A stretch of DNA of 64,000 bases from Microbacterium sp. LWH11-1.2 (GCF_038397745.1 NZ_CP151636.1:2232001-2296000); one strand, 5' to 3'; positions 33,718 to 42,420 are shown, counted from the first letter of the stretch. Program-made: numbers and translations. The notes: generated by a model from the sequence alone, not told the origin.

Positions 33718-35309
33718 CAGCCGGACTCCCCGCGCACGGGCTCCCGCACGGGCTCGCGGAGCGGGCCGGCGGAGTGATCGCCGCGCACGCGCTTCAGCAC
33801 GATCTCGGCGCTGATGAGGCACATCGGGACGCCCACGCCCGGTGCGGTCGTGCCGCCCGCGTAGTAGAGGCCGCGCACGCGGCGCGAGGCGTTCTGCGCG
33901 CGGAACATCGCACTCTGACTGAGGATGTGCGCGGGCCCCAGCATCCCCCCGCGCCAGGAGTTGTAGTCGTCGCGGAAGTCGGCGGGTCCGATCGTCTCGC
34001 GGACGACGATGCGCTCGCGGAGATCGGGCACGTCCGCCCATGTCGCGATGAGGTCGATGGCGGCGTCCGCCGCGCGTTCGACCTGCGGCGATCCGGCGCC
34101 GTCGGAGCCGCCGTGCCCGAGGTCGACGTCCGCGGGCACGGGGACCAGCACGAAGAGGTTCTCGTGGCCGGGCGGGGCGACATCGGCGTCGGTCGCGCTC
34201 GGGCGGCAGACGTACGTCGACGCGGGGGAGGGGACGGAGGGGCTGTCGCCGAAGATCGCGTCGAAGTTCGCGTTCCAGTCGTCGGTGAAGAAGAGGGAGT
34301 GGTGCGGGAGCTCGGGGAGGGGACCACGGACGCCGAGCATCACGAGCACGCCGCCGGGTCCGCTGGTCCGGCGCTCCCACCAGGATTCCGGGTACGACCG
34401 CAGAGCCGGAGGGAGCAGAGCCGTCTCGGTGTGGTGCAGGTCTGCCGCCGAGACCACGATGTCGGCGCTCTCGAGGTGCTCGGCGCCGGTCGCGTCGGAC
34501 CAGGTCACACCGGAAGCCACGGGTCCGTCCGGTCCGTCCTGTGTGCGGATGCCGGTGACCTGCGCTCCCGTGATGACGCGGACCCCGGCGTCGCGGGCCA
34601 GCTCGCCGATGCGCTCGACCACCCGCCAGAAGCCTCCCTGCGGGTAGCTCACGCCCTGGTCGAGATCGAGTGCGCTCATCAGGTGGTACATGGCCGGTGC
34701 GCTGCGCGGATCCGTGCCGAGGAAGACCGCGGGGTATCCGAGGATCTGACGGATGACCGGGTGGCGGAAGCGGTGGGCGGCGAACGACTGCAGCCGGGTG
34801 CCGAGCAGCGAGAACAGCCGGGGGAGTGCACGCAGCACCTCGGGCGCGGTCAGGGTCCGGAGCCGCGTGAACGGGTTGTACAGGAAGTACTTCTCGGCCA
34901 TGGTGCTCGCCTCGTGCGCGGAGTCGAGGTAGGCGTCGAGAGCGGCCGCGGACCCGGGTTCGAGGGACTCGAAGAGCCGGGAGACGGCCGCGCGCCCCGC
35001 CGGGACGGTGACGGGGCCCGCCGAGACGTCGGGAGACCGGAAGACGCGGTAACCCGGATCCAGGAGCGCGAGATCGAGCTGCGCCTCGGTGGTCGTGCCC
35101 ATCATCGCGAAGAAATGGTCGAACACCTCCGGCATGAGATACCAGGACGGGCCGGAGTCGAACCGGAAGCCGTCGCGTTCGACGGTCCCGGCGCGTCCGC
35201 CGATCCTCTCGTTCTTCTCGAGCACGACGACATCGTGCCCGTCGCGCGCCAGCAGCCCGGCAGCGGCGAGGCCGGCCACTCCCGCGCCGATCACCACCAC
35301 GCGGCTCAT
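33717..35309 (-). CDS. crtI: phytoene desaturase
   Basis: A 530-aa FAD-dependent enzyme that converts phytoene to lycopene. The FAD-binding Rossmann motif VVIGAGVAGLAAAGLLARDG is at residues 4-23 (first part seen as VVIGAGVAGL) and the C-terminal FAD/substrate block is YYAGGTTAPGVGVPM. Length is typical. Overlaps crtB upstream and crtYe downstream by 4 bases. A C-terminal repeat of REPVREPVRG adds a few extra residues. Confidence 0.95.
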   Translation of the reverse strand: MSRVVVIGAGVAGLAAAGLLARDGHDVVVLEKNERIGGRAGTVERDGFRFDSGPSWYLMPEVFDHFFAMMGTTTEAQLDLALLDPGYRVFRSPDVSAGPVTVPAGRAAVSRLFESLEPGSAAALDAYLDSAHEASTMAEKYFLYNPFTRLRTLTAPEVLRALPRLFSLLGTRLQSFAAHRFRHPVIRQILGYPAVFLGTDPRSAPAMYHLMSALDLDQGVSYPQGGFWRVVERIGELARDAGVRVITGAQVTGIRTQDGPDGPVASGVTWSDATGAEHLESADIVVSAADLHHTETALLPPALRSYPESWWERRTSGPGGVLVMLGVRGPLPELPHHSLFFTDDWNANFDAIFGDSPSVPSPASTYVCRPSATDADVAPPGHENLFVLVPVPADVDLGHGGSDGAGSPQVERAADAAIDLIATWADVPDLRERIVVRETIGPADFRDDYNSWRGGMLGPAHILSQSAMFRAQNASRRVRGLYYAGGTTAPGVGVPMCLISAEIVLKRVRGDHSAGPLREPVREPVRGESG

Positions 35310-36202
35310 CGGTCGCGCTCCAGTGCGGTGACGATGAGGGCGCGTGCTGCAAGACCTGCCTTGATCGGGTCGGGAACCCGGACCCGCCGGCGGTACAGCA
35401 CCTCGACGGGCGTGCGGGCGACGCGCTGCGTGAGGGCGGCGAACAGGGCCAGCGCGCTGCGCACGGCCGCGCGGGCGTCTTTGGGGAGGAGGGGGATCGC
35501 GGCGCGGGCGTCGTCGAGCTGTCGACGCACTGTGCCGACCCACGCATCGCGATCGGCGTCGGTGAGCCGGTTCGTGCCGCCCAGGTAGCCGCGATGGAGC
35601 CGATCGGTGTCATCGGCCAGGTCCCGGAGGAAGTTCACGTTCTGGAAGGCGGCTCCCAGCTGGCGCGCGCCGCGGACGAGGATCTCGTGCTCCTGGGGCG
35701 TCCGATCCTCCCCGCGCAGGAAGACCTGCAGGCACATGAGCCCGACGACCTCCGCCGAGCCGTACACGTAGTTAGCATGCGCATCGGCGTCGTAGGAGGC
35801 GAAGCCGGCGTCCGCGGCGATGTCCGCTGTCATCGAGTCGAAGAAGGGCTGCGTCAGATCCTCGCCGATCGAGCATTCCCGCGCGGTGCGGGCGAAGGCG
35901 TGGAGGATGAGATCGCTGCTGTAGCCGCTGCGCATCGAGCGATGGGTCTCGGCGATGTACGAGGCGAGCGCCGCGGACTGGGCCGAGACGTCGAGGCCGG
36001 CCTCCGCCGCGACGCCGTCGACGATCTCGTCGGCGATCCGCACCATGGCGTAGATGTTGCGCACGTGCTGGCGGTGGCGCTTCCCGAGGAGGCGGGTCGC
36101 GAGCCCGAACGAGGTCGAGTACGCGCGGATCACGTCGGTCGTCGCGATCTCGGCCGTGCGGTTGAAGCGTCGGAGAGCGCCGTCTGCGCGTTCGTCGGTC
36201 AT
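35306..36202 (-). CDS. crtB: phytoene synthase
   Basis: A 298-aa enzyme that joins two geranylgeranyl diphosphates head-to-head to give phytoene. Two Asp-rich motifs are seen: YAMVRIADEIVDG (DExxD) and FLRDLADDTDR (DxxDD). Its conserved YVYGSAEVVGLM and GAAFQNVNFLRD blocks agree. Overlaps crtE and crtI by 4 bases. The ATG at 36202 begins the conserved region. Confidence 0.95.
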   Translation of the reverse strand: MTDERADGALRRFNRTAEIATTDVIRAYSTSFGLATRLLGKRHRQHVRNIYAMVRIADEIVDGVAAEAGLDVSAQSAALASYIAETHRSMRSGYSSDLILHAFARTARECSIGEDLTQPFFDSMTADIAADAGFASYDADAHANYVYGSAEVVGLMCLQVFLRGEDRTPQEHEILVRGARQLGAAFQNVNFLRDLADDTDRLHRGYLGGTNRLTDADRDAWVGTVRRQLDDARAAIPLLPKDARAAVRSALALFAALTQRVARTPVEVLYRRRVRVPDPIKAGLAARALIVTALERDR

Positions 36203-37281
36203 ACCGTGCGGCCTTCGATGCGAGACGTGAGGCCGAGGATCGTCCGCCCGGCCGCCGGGGAGATGGTGCCCGCCGACTCGGCCTCGCCGAGCACAGTCGA
36301 CACCGCGCCGAGCTGCTCCTGCACGAGGCTCCTGACGAATCGCTCCGCACCGCACTCGCGGAGGCGATCGCGGATATCGGCGGCGTCCGCATCGCTCAGG
36401 TCCATCGAGCCGAAGCGCAGCTCGATGCTCGGCCAGTGGCCGGTCATGCGCGCGTAGGCGATGATCGCGGTCTCCTTGCCCTCACGCAGATCCGAGAAGG
36501 CGTCTTTGCCGTGCGCCTCCGGGTCGCCGAACACCGAGAGCAGGTCGTCCTGCAGCTGGTAGGCGAGCCCGAGGTGCCGGCCGATCGCGGTGAGCTGCTC
36601 CTCGGCAGCCGGCGACGAGCCGGCGAGAACGGCGGCGGCGCGCAGAGGGAGGACGAAGGAGTACGTCGCCGTCTTGTACGCGCTGGTCGAGAGGATGGTG
36701 CGCAGGTCCGGAGCGATGATGCCGTCGCTCAGGCCGATGTCGGTGTGTTCGCCGGCGACCGTCTCGAAGATCGTCTGCTCCAGCAGGGCGAGCAGGCGCA
36801 CCCGCGCGTCACTCGAGACGTCGGTGCGTGCGAATCCCAGGACGGCGGAGGCGAGGAGCAGATCGCCCATGAGGATCGCGCTCGAGCGCGCCCAGTGCAG
36901 TGCCGGCTCCGCGGGCTCGGTCGATCGGCGCTCGACGAGCGAGCCGATCAGATTCGGGCGCCGGCGGCGGATCAGGTCGCCGTCGATCACGTCGTCGTGG
37001 AGCAGGAAGGCGAAGTGCAGCAGCTCGACATGCACCGCGACGTCGATGGCGCGCTCGACCTCGGCGGGCGAGAGGCCCGACGGCGTCAGGCTGCGCAGCA
37101 GATCGATCAGCAGCCGGGGTCGGATCAGCTTTCCGCCGAGGGCGTGCTCGGCGGCCGCCTGCCACAGCGCGACGAACTCTGTGCCGTAGTGCTCGGCGGC
37201 GGCGCTGCGCTCGGAGAAGCGACGCCTCAGCGCCTCTTCGATCCGGGTGCCGAGATCCTCCTCCGTCGCCGTGGTGGTCAT
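36199..37281 (-). CDS. crtE: geranylgeranyl diphosphate synthase
   Basis: A 360-aa polyprenyl synthase that extends farnesyl to geranylgeranyl diphosphate. The first Asp-rich motif is LLHDDVIDGD and the second QLQDDLLSVFGD; GGKLIRPRL binds the diphosphate. It lies 3 bases after idi and overlaps crtB by 4 bases. GGPP feeds CrtB and is the known effector of the C. glutamicum CrtR repressor, whose homologue is encoded upstream. Confidence 0.95.
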   Translation of the reverse strand: MTTTATEEDLGTRIEEALRRRFSERSAAAEHYGTEFVALWQAAAEHALGGKLIRPRLLIDLLRSLTPSGLSPAEVERAIDVAVHVELLHFAFLLHDDVIDGDLIRRRRPNLIGSLVERRSTEPAEPALHWARSSAILMGDLLLASAVLGFARTDVSSDARVRLLALLEQTIFETVAGEHTDIGLSDGIIAPDLRTILSTSAYKTATYSFVLPLRAAAVLAGSSPAAEEQLTAIGRHLGLAYQLQDDLLSVFGDPEAHGKDAFSDLREGKETAIIAYARMTGHWPSIELRFGSMDLSDADAADIRDRLRECGAERFVRSLVQEQLGAVSTVLGEAESAGTISPAAGRTILGLTSRIEGRTV

Positions 37282-37284
37282 GGC

Positions 37285-37806
37285 TCAGATCTCTCCGATG
37301 GCGCGGAGGAGGGGAAGCTGTTCGCCCATCCACGGGCTGAACGCGAACGGCGCATTGCCCGCCGCCTCGATGAGCGCGTCGGCGTCGACCCATGTCCACT
37401 CCGCGACCTCGTCCGGGTCGGCGAGGGGATCGCCGTCGACGGCGGCGACATGCACGGGGCAGACCTCGTTCTCCACGATGCCGCTCGCGTCGACCGCCCG
37501 GTAGCGGTAGTCGGGGAGGACGACGCGAAGATCGTCGACCTGCAGACCGAGTTCGCCGAGGCCGTGTCGCCGGACCGCGGCGGTCATCTCCTCGCCGGGA
37601 CGCGGGTGACCGCAGAAGCTGTTCGTCCAGACCCCCGGCCAGGTCCGCTTGCTCAGAGCGCGTCGCGTGGCGAGCACGCGTCCGCGGGCGTCGAAGACGT
37701 AGCAGGAGAACGCGAGGTGCAACGGTGTGTCCACGGTGTGGACTTCGCTCTTCGGCCGGGTGCCGATCGCCGTCCCGTCCTCCGCGAGGAGTGTCACGTG
37801 ATCCAC
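37285..37806 (-). CDS. idi: isopentenyl-diphosphate isomerase, type 1
   Basis: A 173-aa Nudix-fold enzyme that interconverts IPP and DMAPP. The catalytic Cys lies in NSFCGHPRPGEE and the metal-binding Glu residues follow; the second half has VENEVCPVHVA and EVAEWTWVD. GTG start with GGAGGAAAGAGG upstream. First gene of the crt operon, so DMAPP for CrtE priming and CrtEb elongation is supplied in step. Divergent from the MarR regulator, with 78 bases between. Confidence 0.95.
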   Translation of the reverse strand: MDHVTLLAEDGTAIGTRPKSEVHTVDTPLHLAFSCYVFDARGRVLATRRALSKRTWPGVWTNSFCGHPRPGEEMTAAVRRHGLGELGLQVDDLRVVLPDYRYRAVDASGIVENEVCPVHVAAVDGDPLADPDEVAEWTWVDADALIEAAGNAPFAFSPWMGEQLPLLRAIGEI

Positions 37807-37825
37807 GACACCTCTTTCCTCCGAT

Positions 37826-37854
37826 TTAGCTAACTAAGCGAGTAATCAACTTAG
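37826..37854. promoter_or_regulatory. candidate CrtR (MarR) operator
   Basis: The 78-base gap between idi and the MarR gene is AT-rich. It contains the perfect palindrome TTAGCTAA (37826-37833) and an inverted repeat CTAAG (37834-37838)/CTTAG (37850-37854). These are the only clear symmetric sequences between the divergent genes, so they are likely binding sites of the regulator. Confidence 0.5.
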
Positions 37855-37884
37855 CATGAAACTCTTCGTGTGTAACATGATCGC

Positions 37885-38502
37885 ATGGACTCGGAGGCCG
37901 GCACCACCCCGCACGCCGCCTCGGCGACCTCCGCAGGCACGCCCGACGGCCTGAGCCACGCCGCGATCTACGACGTCGAGGCCAGCGACCCGCGGAGCAG
38001 CCTGATCGACCGGAGCGGCGTCCCACCCGAGGACCTGCGGCAGATCGCCGCGGTGATGGAGGCCCTGGCCGGGCTGCGCGACGCCGAGCAGCGCCTGTCG
38101 CAGGCGTCTCGGCGATACATGCGACTCAACGAGACCGACATGCGCGCGCTGCACTACCTCATCGTCTGCGCCAACCGGAACCTCGTGTCGACGCCCAGCG
38201 GGATCGCACATCACCTCGGGATCTCGACCGCGGCGACCACGAAGCTGCTCGACAGACTCGAGAACGGCGGGCACATCCATCGGGCGCCGCACCCGACGGA
38301 TCGTCGGGCACTCGCGATCACGATCACGCCGGAGACGCGCCATGCGGCGATGGAGACGGTCGGGCGTCAGCAAGCCAAGCGGTTCTACGCCGCCGCCCGG
38401 CTGAGCAGGGAGGAGCGAGACCTCGTGATCCGCTTCCTCGCCGACATGACCGATGAGATCACGCTCCGCGACGAGCCCTGGTTGACCAGGACGGCGGACT
38501 AG
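37885..38502 (+). CDS. MarR-family regulator, CrtR-like
   Basis: A 205-aa regulator with an extended N-terminus (about 50 residues) and a MarR winged-HTH (about 75-160): NLVSTPSGIAHHLGISTAATTKLLDRL, seen in part as AHHLGISTAATTK, and the wing RAPHPTDRRALAI. In Corynebacterium glutamicum the divergent MarR protein CrtR represses the crt operon and is released by prenyl diphosphates such as GGPP; the same gene order here supports that role. It would also regulate itself from the shared operator region. Confidence 0.88.
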   Translation: MDSEAGTTPHAASATSAGTPDGLSHAAIYDVEASDPRSSLIDRSGVPPEDLRQIAAVMEALAGLRDAEQRLSQASRRYMRLNETDMRALHYLIVCANRNLVSTPSGIAHHLGISTAATTKLLDRLENGGHIHRAPHPTDRRALAITITPETRHAAMETVGRQQAKRFYAAARLSREERDLVIRFLADMTDEITLRDEPWLTRTAD

Positions 38503-38503
38503 A

Positions 38504-38535
38504 CCCTTCCGCCAGAGCATGCTCCGGCAGAAGGG
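38504..38535. terminator. terminator between convergent MarR and lsr2 genes
   Basis: An imperfect 10-bp stem CCCTTCCGCC/GGCAGAAGGG with one mismatch, enclosing the palindrome GAGCATGCTC. It sits between two convergent genes and may act for both. Confidence 0.6.
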
Positions 38536-38541
38536 CGGGCG

Positions 38542-38886
38542 TCAGTGCGCCGCGTTGTAGGCGTCGACGATCGGGGCCGGGATGCGGCCGCGCTCGGAGA
38601 GGGTGTAGCCGTTCTTGTTCGCCCAGGCGCGGATCGCCGCGACCTCGGGGTTGCGCGCCGGGCGCTTGCGCGGGGCCGAAGCCCGAGCGGCGCCGGAGGT
38701 GCCGGCGCGGCGTCCTGCCGAGATGTACGGCTCGAATGCCTGGCGCAATTCCTCGACATGTGCGGAATTGAGGTCGATCTCGTACGAGGTGCCGTTGAGC
38801 GAGAAATGCACGGTCTCGCCTTCGCCGACCTCCAGCACGCTGCCGTCGATATCGTCTACCAGCTGGTGCACAATTCTTCTCGCCAT
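38542..38886 (-). CDS. lsr2: Lsr2 nucleoid-associated protein
   Basis: A 114-aa H-NS-like silencer of AT-rich DNA. The N-terminal oligomerisation domain starts [16 protein letters not shown] and has [15 protein letters not shown]; a basic linker precedes the C-terminal DNA-binding domain with [20 protein letters not shown]. The RGR motif that inserts in the AT minor groove is intact. Lone gene. It could bind AT-rich stretches such as the crt operator region, which is only inferred. Confidence 0.95.
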   Translation of the reverse strand: MARRIVHQLVDDIDGSVLEVGEGETVHFSLNGTSYEIDLNSAHVEELRQAFEPYISAGRRAGTSGAARASAPRKRPARNPEVAAIRAWANKNGYTLSERGRIPAPIVDAYNAAH

Positions 38887-38947
38887 GGAATTGACACTAC
38901 CTCCGGGATAAAGCGGAGGACAAGAGGATCGCGGAATACGGCGATTA

Positions 38948-39271
38948 TCAGTGACTCGTGTCGATCAGCTTCAGGCCGACAATGCACCCGACCAGCCCCA
39001 TCAGCAGCAGAATGCGCAGCCAGGAGATCTCGGTGTCGCCGGTGATCATCGCCCAGATGACGGTGAGGGAAGCTCCGATCCCGACCCATACGGCATAAGC
39101 GGTACCCGTCGCGATGTCCTTCATCGCGAAGGCGAGTCCGACCATCGACAGGGCGAGTCCGACGAAGAAGATGATGCTCGGCCAGAGCTTCGTGAGCCCC
39201 TCGGACTTTCCGAGTGCTGTGGCCCAGACGGCCTCGAGGACTCCGGAGACGATGAGTACGATCCACGACAT
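38948..39271 (-). CDS. gdx: SMR-family guanidinium exporter (Gdx/SugE type)
   Basis: A 107-aa membrane protein with four helices. The essential Glu is in [13 protein letters not shown] (Glu at about residue 13), and [18 protein letters not shown] is the conserved SMR region. The pattern fits the Gdx subgroup (formerly SugE), which exports guanidinium by proton exchange. The upstream leader holds a guanidine-III riboswitch, which strongly supports this substrate. The ATG at 39271 has AAAGGA 5-6 bases upstream. Some SMR proteins export quaternary ammonium instead, but the riboswitch argues against that. Confidence 0.93.
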   Translation of the reverse strand: MSWIVLIVSGVLEAVWATALGKSEGLTKLWPSIIFFVGLALSMVGLAFAMKDIATGTAYAVWVGIGASLTVIWAMITGDTEISWLRILLLMGLVGCIVGLKLIDTSH

Positions 39272-39275
39272 GATC

Positions 39276-39289
39276 GGTCCTTTCGGACC
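39276..39289 (-). promoter_or_regulatory. RBS-sequestering hairpin of the guanidine riboswitch
   Basis: GGTCC (39289-39285), loop GAAA, GGACC (39280-39276). The 3' arm contains the Shine-Dalgarno AAAGGA of gdx. The 5' arm overlaps the 3' strand of P1 of the riboswitch, so the two folds exclude each other. Confidence 0.75.
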
Positions 39290-39328
39290 AGTCTTTTCGC
39301 TCACCGGGTACTGGTCTGCCTCGTCCGG
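39286..39328 (-). promoter_or_regulatory. guanidine-III (ykkC-III) riboswitch
   Basis: The minus strand reads CCGGACGAGG, then P1 strand GACCAGT, ACCCGGT, a short loop with AAAAGAC, and P1 strand ACTGGTC. The match to the guanidine-III consensus (CCGGACGAGG, TACCCGGT, AAGAC) is close, and the CCGG/CCGG pseudoknot and P1 form. It lies 14-57 bases upstream of the gdx ATG, the known target class. Ligand binding should lock P1 and free the RBS, so gdx is made when guanidine is present. Confidence 0.92.
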
Positions 39329-39400
39329 GGCCGGAGTTCTCCGACCACGACCGATGCTAGCGGAGGCGGCTGGGCAGGGCCTGGGCAGTGCGGGCAGGCG

Positions 39401-40258
39401 TCACGGGAGCAGACCGGCGCGTCGCGCCCGGGTGACGGCGGAGTGGCGCGTGGACGCATCGAGCTTCGACATCGCCGTTCCGAGGTAGGCCTTGACGGTC
39501 CCCTCGCGAAGTCCCAGCTGCGCGGCGATCTCCGCGTTGGTCGAGCCGAGCGCGGCGCAGGCGAGCACATCGGTCTCCCGGGGGGAGAGATGCACGGTCG
39601 GCACGGGGCCGGTGACGACCGGTACGGCGTCGCCCGCCAGAGTGACGAGGCGCCGCTCGACCTGGGCGATCCGGGCGCGGAGCTCCGGATCGTCGACGTC
39701 GGCGGCGATGCTGCGGAGCTCGGCGAAGCTCTCCCTCAGCTCCTCGCGCTGCGGGGCGGGAACCGCCTCTGCTCCCGGAGCGGATGCCCGGAGCCGGCGC
39801 TGGACCTCGTCGCGGATGCGCAGCTCATCGGCGACCGACTGCGCGACCTGCATCGCCGGGGCGGTCGTGACGCCGCCCACCTGCTCCTCATCCCACGCGC
39901 CGGCATAGAGCACTCCGCGCGGTCGACCGTGCACCACGATCGGGAGGGCGAGAAGCGTGCGCAGCCCCTCTCCCAGCACGAACACGTCGTAGTCGTGGGT
40001 GATCTGCTGCGAGGACCCGTAGTCGCTCGTCATCCGAGGGCGGAGCTCCATCATGGCTCGGCCGCCGAGGCCGCGCTCCGGGCGGACCCGCAGACCGTCG
40101 AGAGAGCGGGTGCGGTTTCCGACGATGCTCGTGACGCTGACCACGCCCTCCTCGATGAGCCCGCCGAAGGCCACGGGAAAGCGCGTACGCCGGGCGAGCT
40201 CGCGCACCGCGTTGGCGACGAGTTCGCCTTCGGATTCGATGGCGACGGGTGAGCTCAC
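39401..40258 (-). CDS. RamA-like LuxR-type regulator with GAF domain
   Basis: A 285-aa regulator. A GAF-like domain (about 20-150) covers FGGLIEEGVVSVTSIVGNRT and GLGGRAM through LLALPIVVHGRPRGVLYAG; a helical linker follows, then a C-terminal LuxR HTH (LSPRETDVLACAALGSTNAEI, seen in part). The architecture, size and position next to a monocarboxylate symporter match RamA, the activator of acetate metabolism in C. glutamicum, which controls mctC. GTG start at 40258. Divergent from the DUF485/symporter pair, which it probably activates (inference). Confidence 0.87.
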   Translation of the reverse strand: MSSPVAIESEGELVANAVRELARRTRFPVAFGGLIEEGVVSVTSIVGNRTRSLDGLRVRPERGLGGRAMMELRPRMTSDYGSSQQITHDYDVFVLGEGLRTLLALPIVVHGRPRGVLYAGAWDEEQVGGVTTAPAMQVAQSVADELRIRDEVQRRLRASAPGAEAVPAPQREELRESFAELRSIAADVDDPELRARIAQVERRLVTLAGDAVPVVTGPVPTVHLSPRETDVLACAALGSTNAEIAAQLGLREGTVKAYLGTAMSKLDASTRHSAVTRARRAGLLP

Positions 40259-40366
40259 GACTACCTACTTTCGGGGGTGACGGCACCGTTCCCCGTTTCG
40301 TAGCGTCGACCCTATCACCCGCAGGACCCCGTCGTGCGGGCACCGGACATGTGGCAAGGAGGCCCC

Positions 40367-40714
40367 ATGAGCGACCAGATCCCCGCGGATTCGAACAGCG
40401 CGATCGATTACATCGCGATCGAGGAATCACCGAGATTCCGAACTCTGAAACGCACGCAGCGATCCTTCATCTTCCCTCTCGCCGCGTTCTTCCTTCTCTG
40501 GTATTTCGCCTACGTGCTGCTCGCCGCATTCGCGACCGAATTCATGGCGCAACGCGTCTGGGGGGATATCACCGTCGGATTGCTCCTCGGACTGGGGCAG
40601 TTCGTCACGACCTTCGCGATCACCATGGCCTATGTGTCCTTCGCGAATCGGAAGATCGATCCGCTGGCGACGGAGATCCGTGAAGAGCTCGAGAAGGCGC
40701 AGGGCCACGCATGA
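40367..40714 (+). CDS. DUF485 membrane protein (YjcH-like)
   Basis: A 115-aa protein with two transmembrane helices (about 45-65 and 78-98) and the family signature RTQRSFIFPLAAFFLLWYF, seen in part as RSFIFPLAAFF. DUF485 proteins accompany SSS-family acetate/pyruvate symporters and may be small subunits. AAGGAGG precedes the ATG. It overlaps the symporter gene by 4 bases, so synthesis is coupled. Confidence 0.92.
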   Translation: MSDQIPADSNSAIDYIAIEESPRFRTLKRTQRSFIFPLAAFFLLWYFAYVLLAAFATEFMAQRVWGDITVGLLLGLGQFVTTFAITMAYVSFANRKIDPLATEIREELEKAQGHA

Positions 40715-42348
40715 ACATCGTCCCCTCGGCGACCGAGACGGTCGTCATCGAGAGCAACCCCGTCCTCAACATCTCGATCTTCCTCGCCTTCGTCGCGGTG
40801 ACGCTCTTCATCGTCATCCGGGCCAGCCGCAACAACAAGACCGCGGCCGACTACTACGCGGCAGGGCGCTCGTTCACCGGTCCGCAGAACGGCTTCGCGA
40901 TCGCGGGTGACTACCTGTCGGCGGCATCCTTCCTCGGCATCTGCGGCGCGATCGCGATCAACGGATACGACGGCTTCCTCTACTCCATCGGCTTCCTGGT
41001 GGCATGGCTCGTCGCGCTGCTGCTCGTGGCGGAACTGATGCGCAACACGGGGAAGTTCACGATGGCGGACGTGCTCTCCTTCCGCCTCAAGCAGCGCCCC
41101 GTGCGGATGGCGGCGGCGATCACCACGCTCGCGGTGTGCTTCTTCTACCTGCTCGCGCAGATGGCGGGCGCGGGCGGGCTGGTCTCCCTGCTGCTCGGCA
41201 TCGACGGCCGGCTCGGTCAGTCGATCGTGATCGCCGTGGTCGGCGTCCTGATGATCGTCTACGTGCTGATCGGCGGCATGAAGGGAACGACGTGGGTCCA
41301 GATCGTCAAGGCCTTCCTGCTGATCGGCGGGGCGCTCGCGATGACGATCTGGGTGCTGGCCATCCACGGCTTCAGCCTCAACACGCTTCTCGAAGCGGCC
41401 GTGGCGAACTCCGACAAGGGCGACGCGATCCTGGCGCCGGGGCTGCAGTACGGCGCGAACCCCTGGGACTTCCTGTCCCTCGGCATGGCGCTCGTGCTCG
41501 GCACGGCCGGTCTGCCGCATGTGCTGATGCGGTTCTACACGGTGCCGACGGCGAAGGAGGCCCGGCGTTCGGTCGTCTGGGCGATCTGGCTGATCGGCGG
41601 GTTCTACCTGCTGACCCTCGTGCTCGGCTACGGCGCAGGCGCGCTGGTCGGTGCCGACGTGATCGCGGCGGCCCCCGGCGGAGTCAACTCCGCGGCGCCG
41701 CTGCTCGCCCTGCAGCTCGGAGGGCCCGTGCTCCTCGGCTTCATCTCGGCGGTGGCGTTCGCGACCATCCTCGCGGTGGTCGCCGGCCTCACGATCACGG
41801 CGGCGGCGTCGTTCGCTCATGACATCTACGCGAACGTGATCCAGAAGGGGAAGAAGGATGCCGCGGGCGAGCCCGTGGAGGCCGACCCGAACGCCGAGGT
41901 GCGCGTCGCACGTCGGACGGTGATCGTCATCGGCATCCTGGCGATCATCGGCGGAATCGGGGCACAGGGGCAGAACATCGCGTTCCTCGTCGCACTGGCC
42001 TTCGCCGTCGCGGCATCCGCCAATCTCCCGACGATCCTCTACTCGCTCTTCTGGCGGCGCTTCTCGACCCGTGGCGCGGTGTGGAGCATGTACGGCGGGC
42101 TCGGGTCGGCGATCCTCCTGATCGTCCTGTCGCCGGTGTTCTCCGGGACGCCGACGTCGATGATCCCCGGGATCGACATCGCGATCTGGCCGCTGAACAA
42201 CCCCGGCATCGTGTCCATCCCGCTCGGCTTCCTGCTGGGCTGGCTCGGCACCGTCACGAGCAGTCGGAAGGAGTCGCCGCAGCTCGCCGCCGAGATGGAG
42301 GTGCGTTCGCTCACCGGCTTCGGGGCCGAGAAGGCGACGGAGCACTGA
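40711..42348 (+). CDS. SSS-family monocarboxylate symporter (ActP/MctC-like)
   Basis: A 545-aa transporter with about thirteen helices. SSS-family patterns are clear: RNNKTAADYYAAGRSFTGPQNG at the start (seen in part), GDYLSAASFLGI near 60-75 and the RFYTVPTAKEARRS loop. Sodium- or proton-driven uptake of acetate, propionate or pyruvate is typical of this group (ActP in E. coli, MctC in C. glutamicum). Expressed with DUF485. The divergent RamA-like gene is a good candidate regulator. Confidence 0.92.
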   Translation: MNIVPSATETVVIESNPVLNISIFLAFVAVTLFIVIRASRNNKTAADYYAAGRSFTGPQNGFAIAGDYLSAASFLGICGAIAINGYDGFLYSIGFLVAWLVALLLVAELMRNTGKFTMADVLSFRLKQRPVRMAAAITTLAVCFFYLLAQMAGAGGLVSLLLGIDGRLGQSIVIAVVGVLMIVYVLIGGMKGTTWVQIVKAFLLIGGALAMTIWVLAIHGFSLNTLLEAAVANSDKGDAILAPGLQYGANPWDFLSLGMALVLGTAGLPHVLMRFYTVPTAKEARRSVVWAIWLIGGFYLLTLVLGYGAGALVGADVIAAAPGGVNSAAPLLALQLGGPVLLGFISAVAFATILAVVAGLTITAAASFAHDIYANVIQKGKKDAAGEPVEADPNAEVRVARRTVIVIGILAIIGGIGAQGQNIAFLVALAFAVAASANLPTILYSLFWRRFSTRGAVWSMYGGLGSAILLIVLSPVFSGTPTSMIPGIDIAIWPLNNPGIVSIPLGFLLGWLGTVTSSRKESPQLAAEMEVRSLTGFGAEKATEH

Positions 42349-42420
42349 CCTCGGGAGCCTCGAGCACGTGGACCCGGCGGCCTACTCGCCGGGTCCACGT
42401 CGTCTCGGGGGAGGCGTCGG

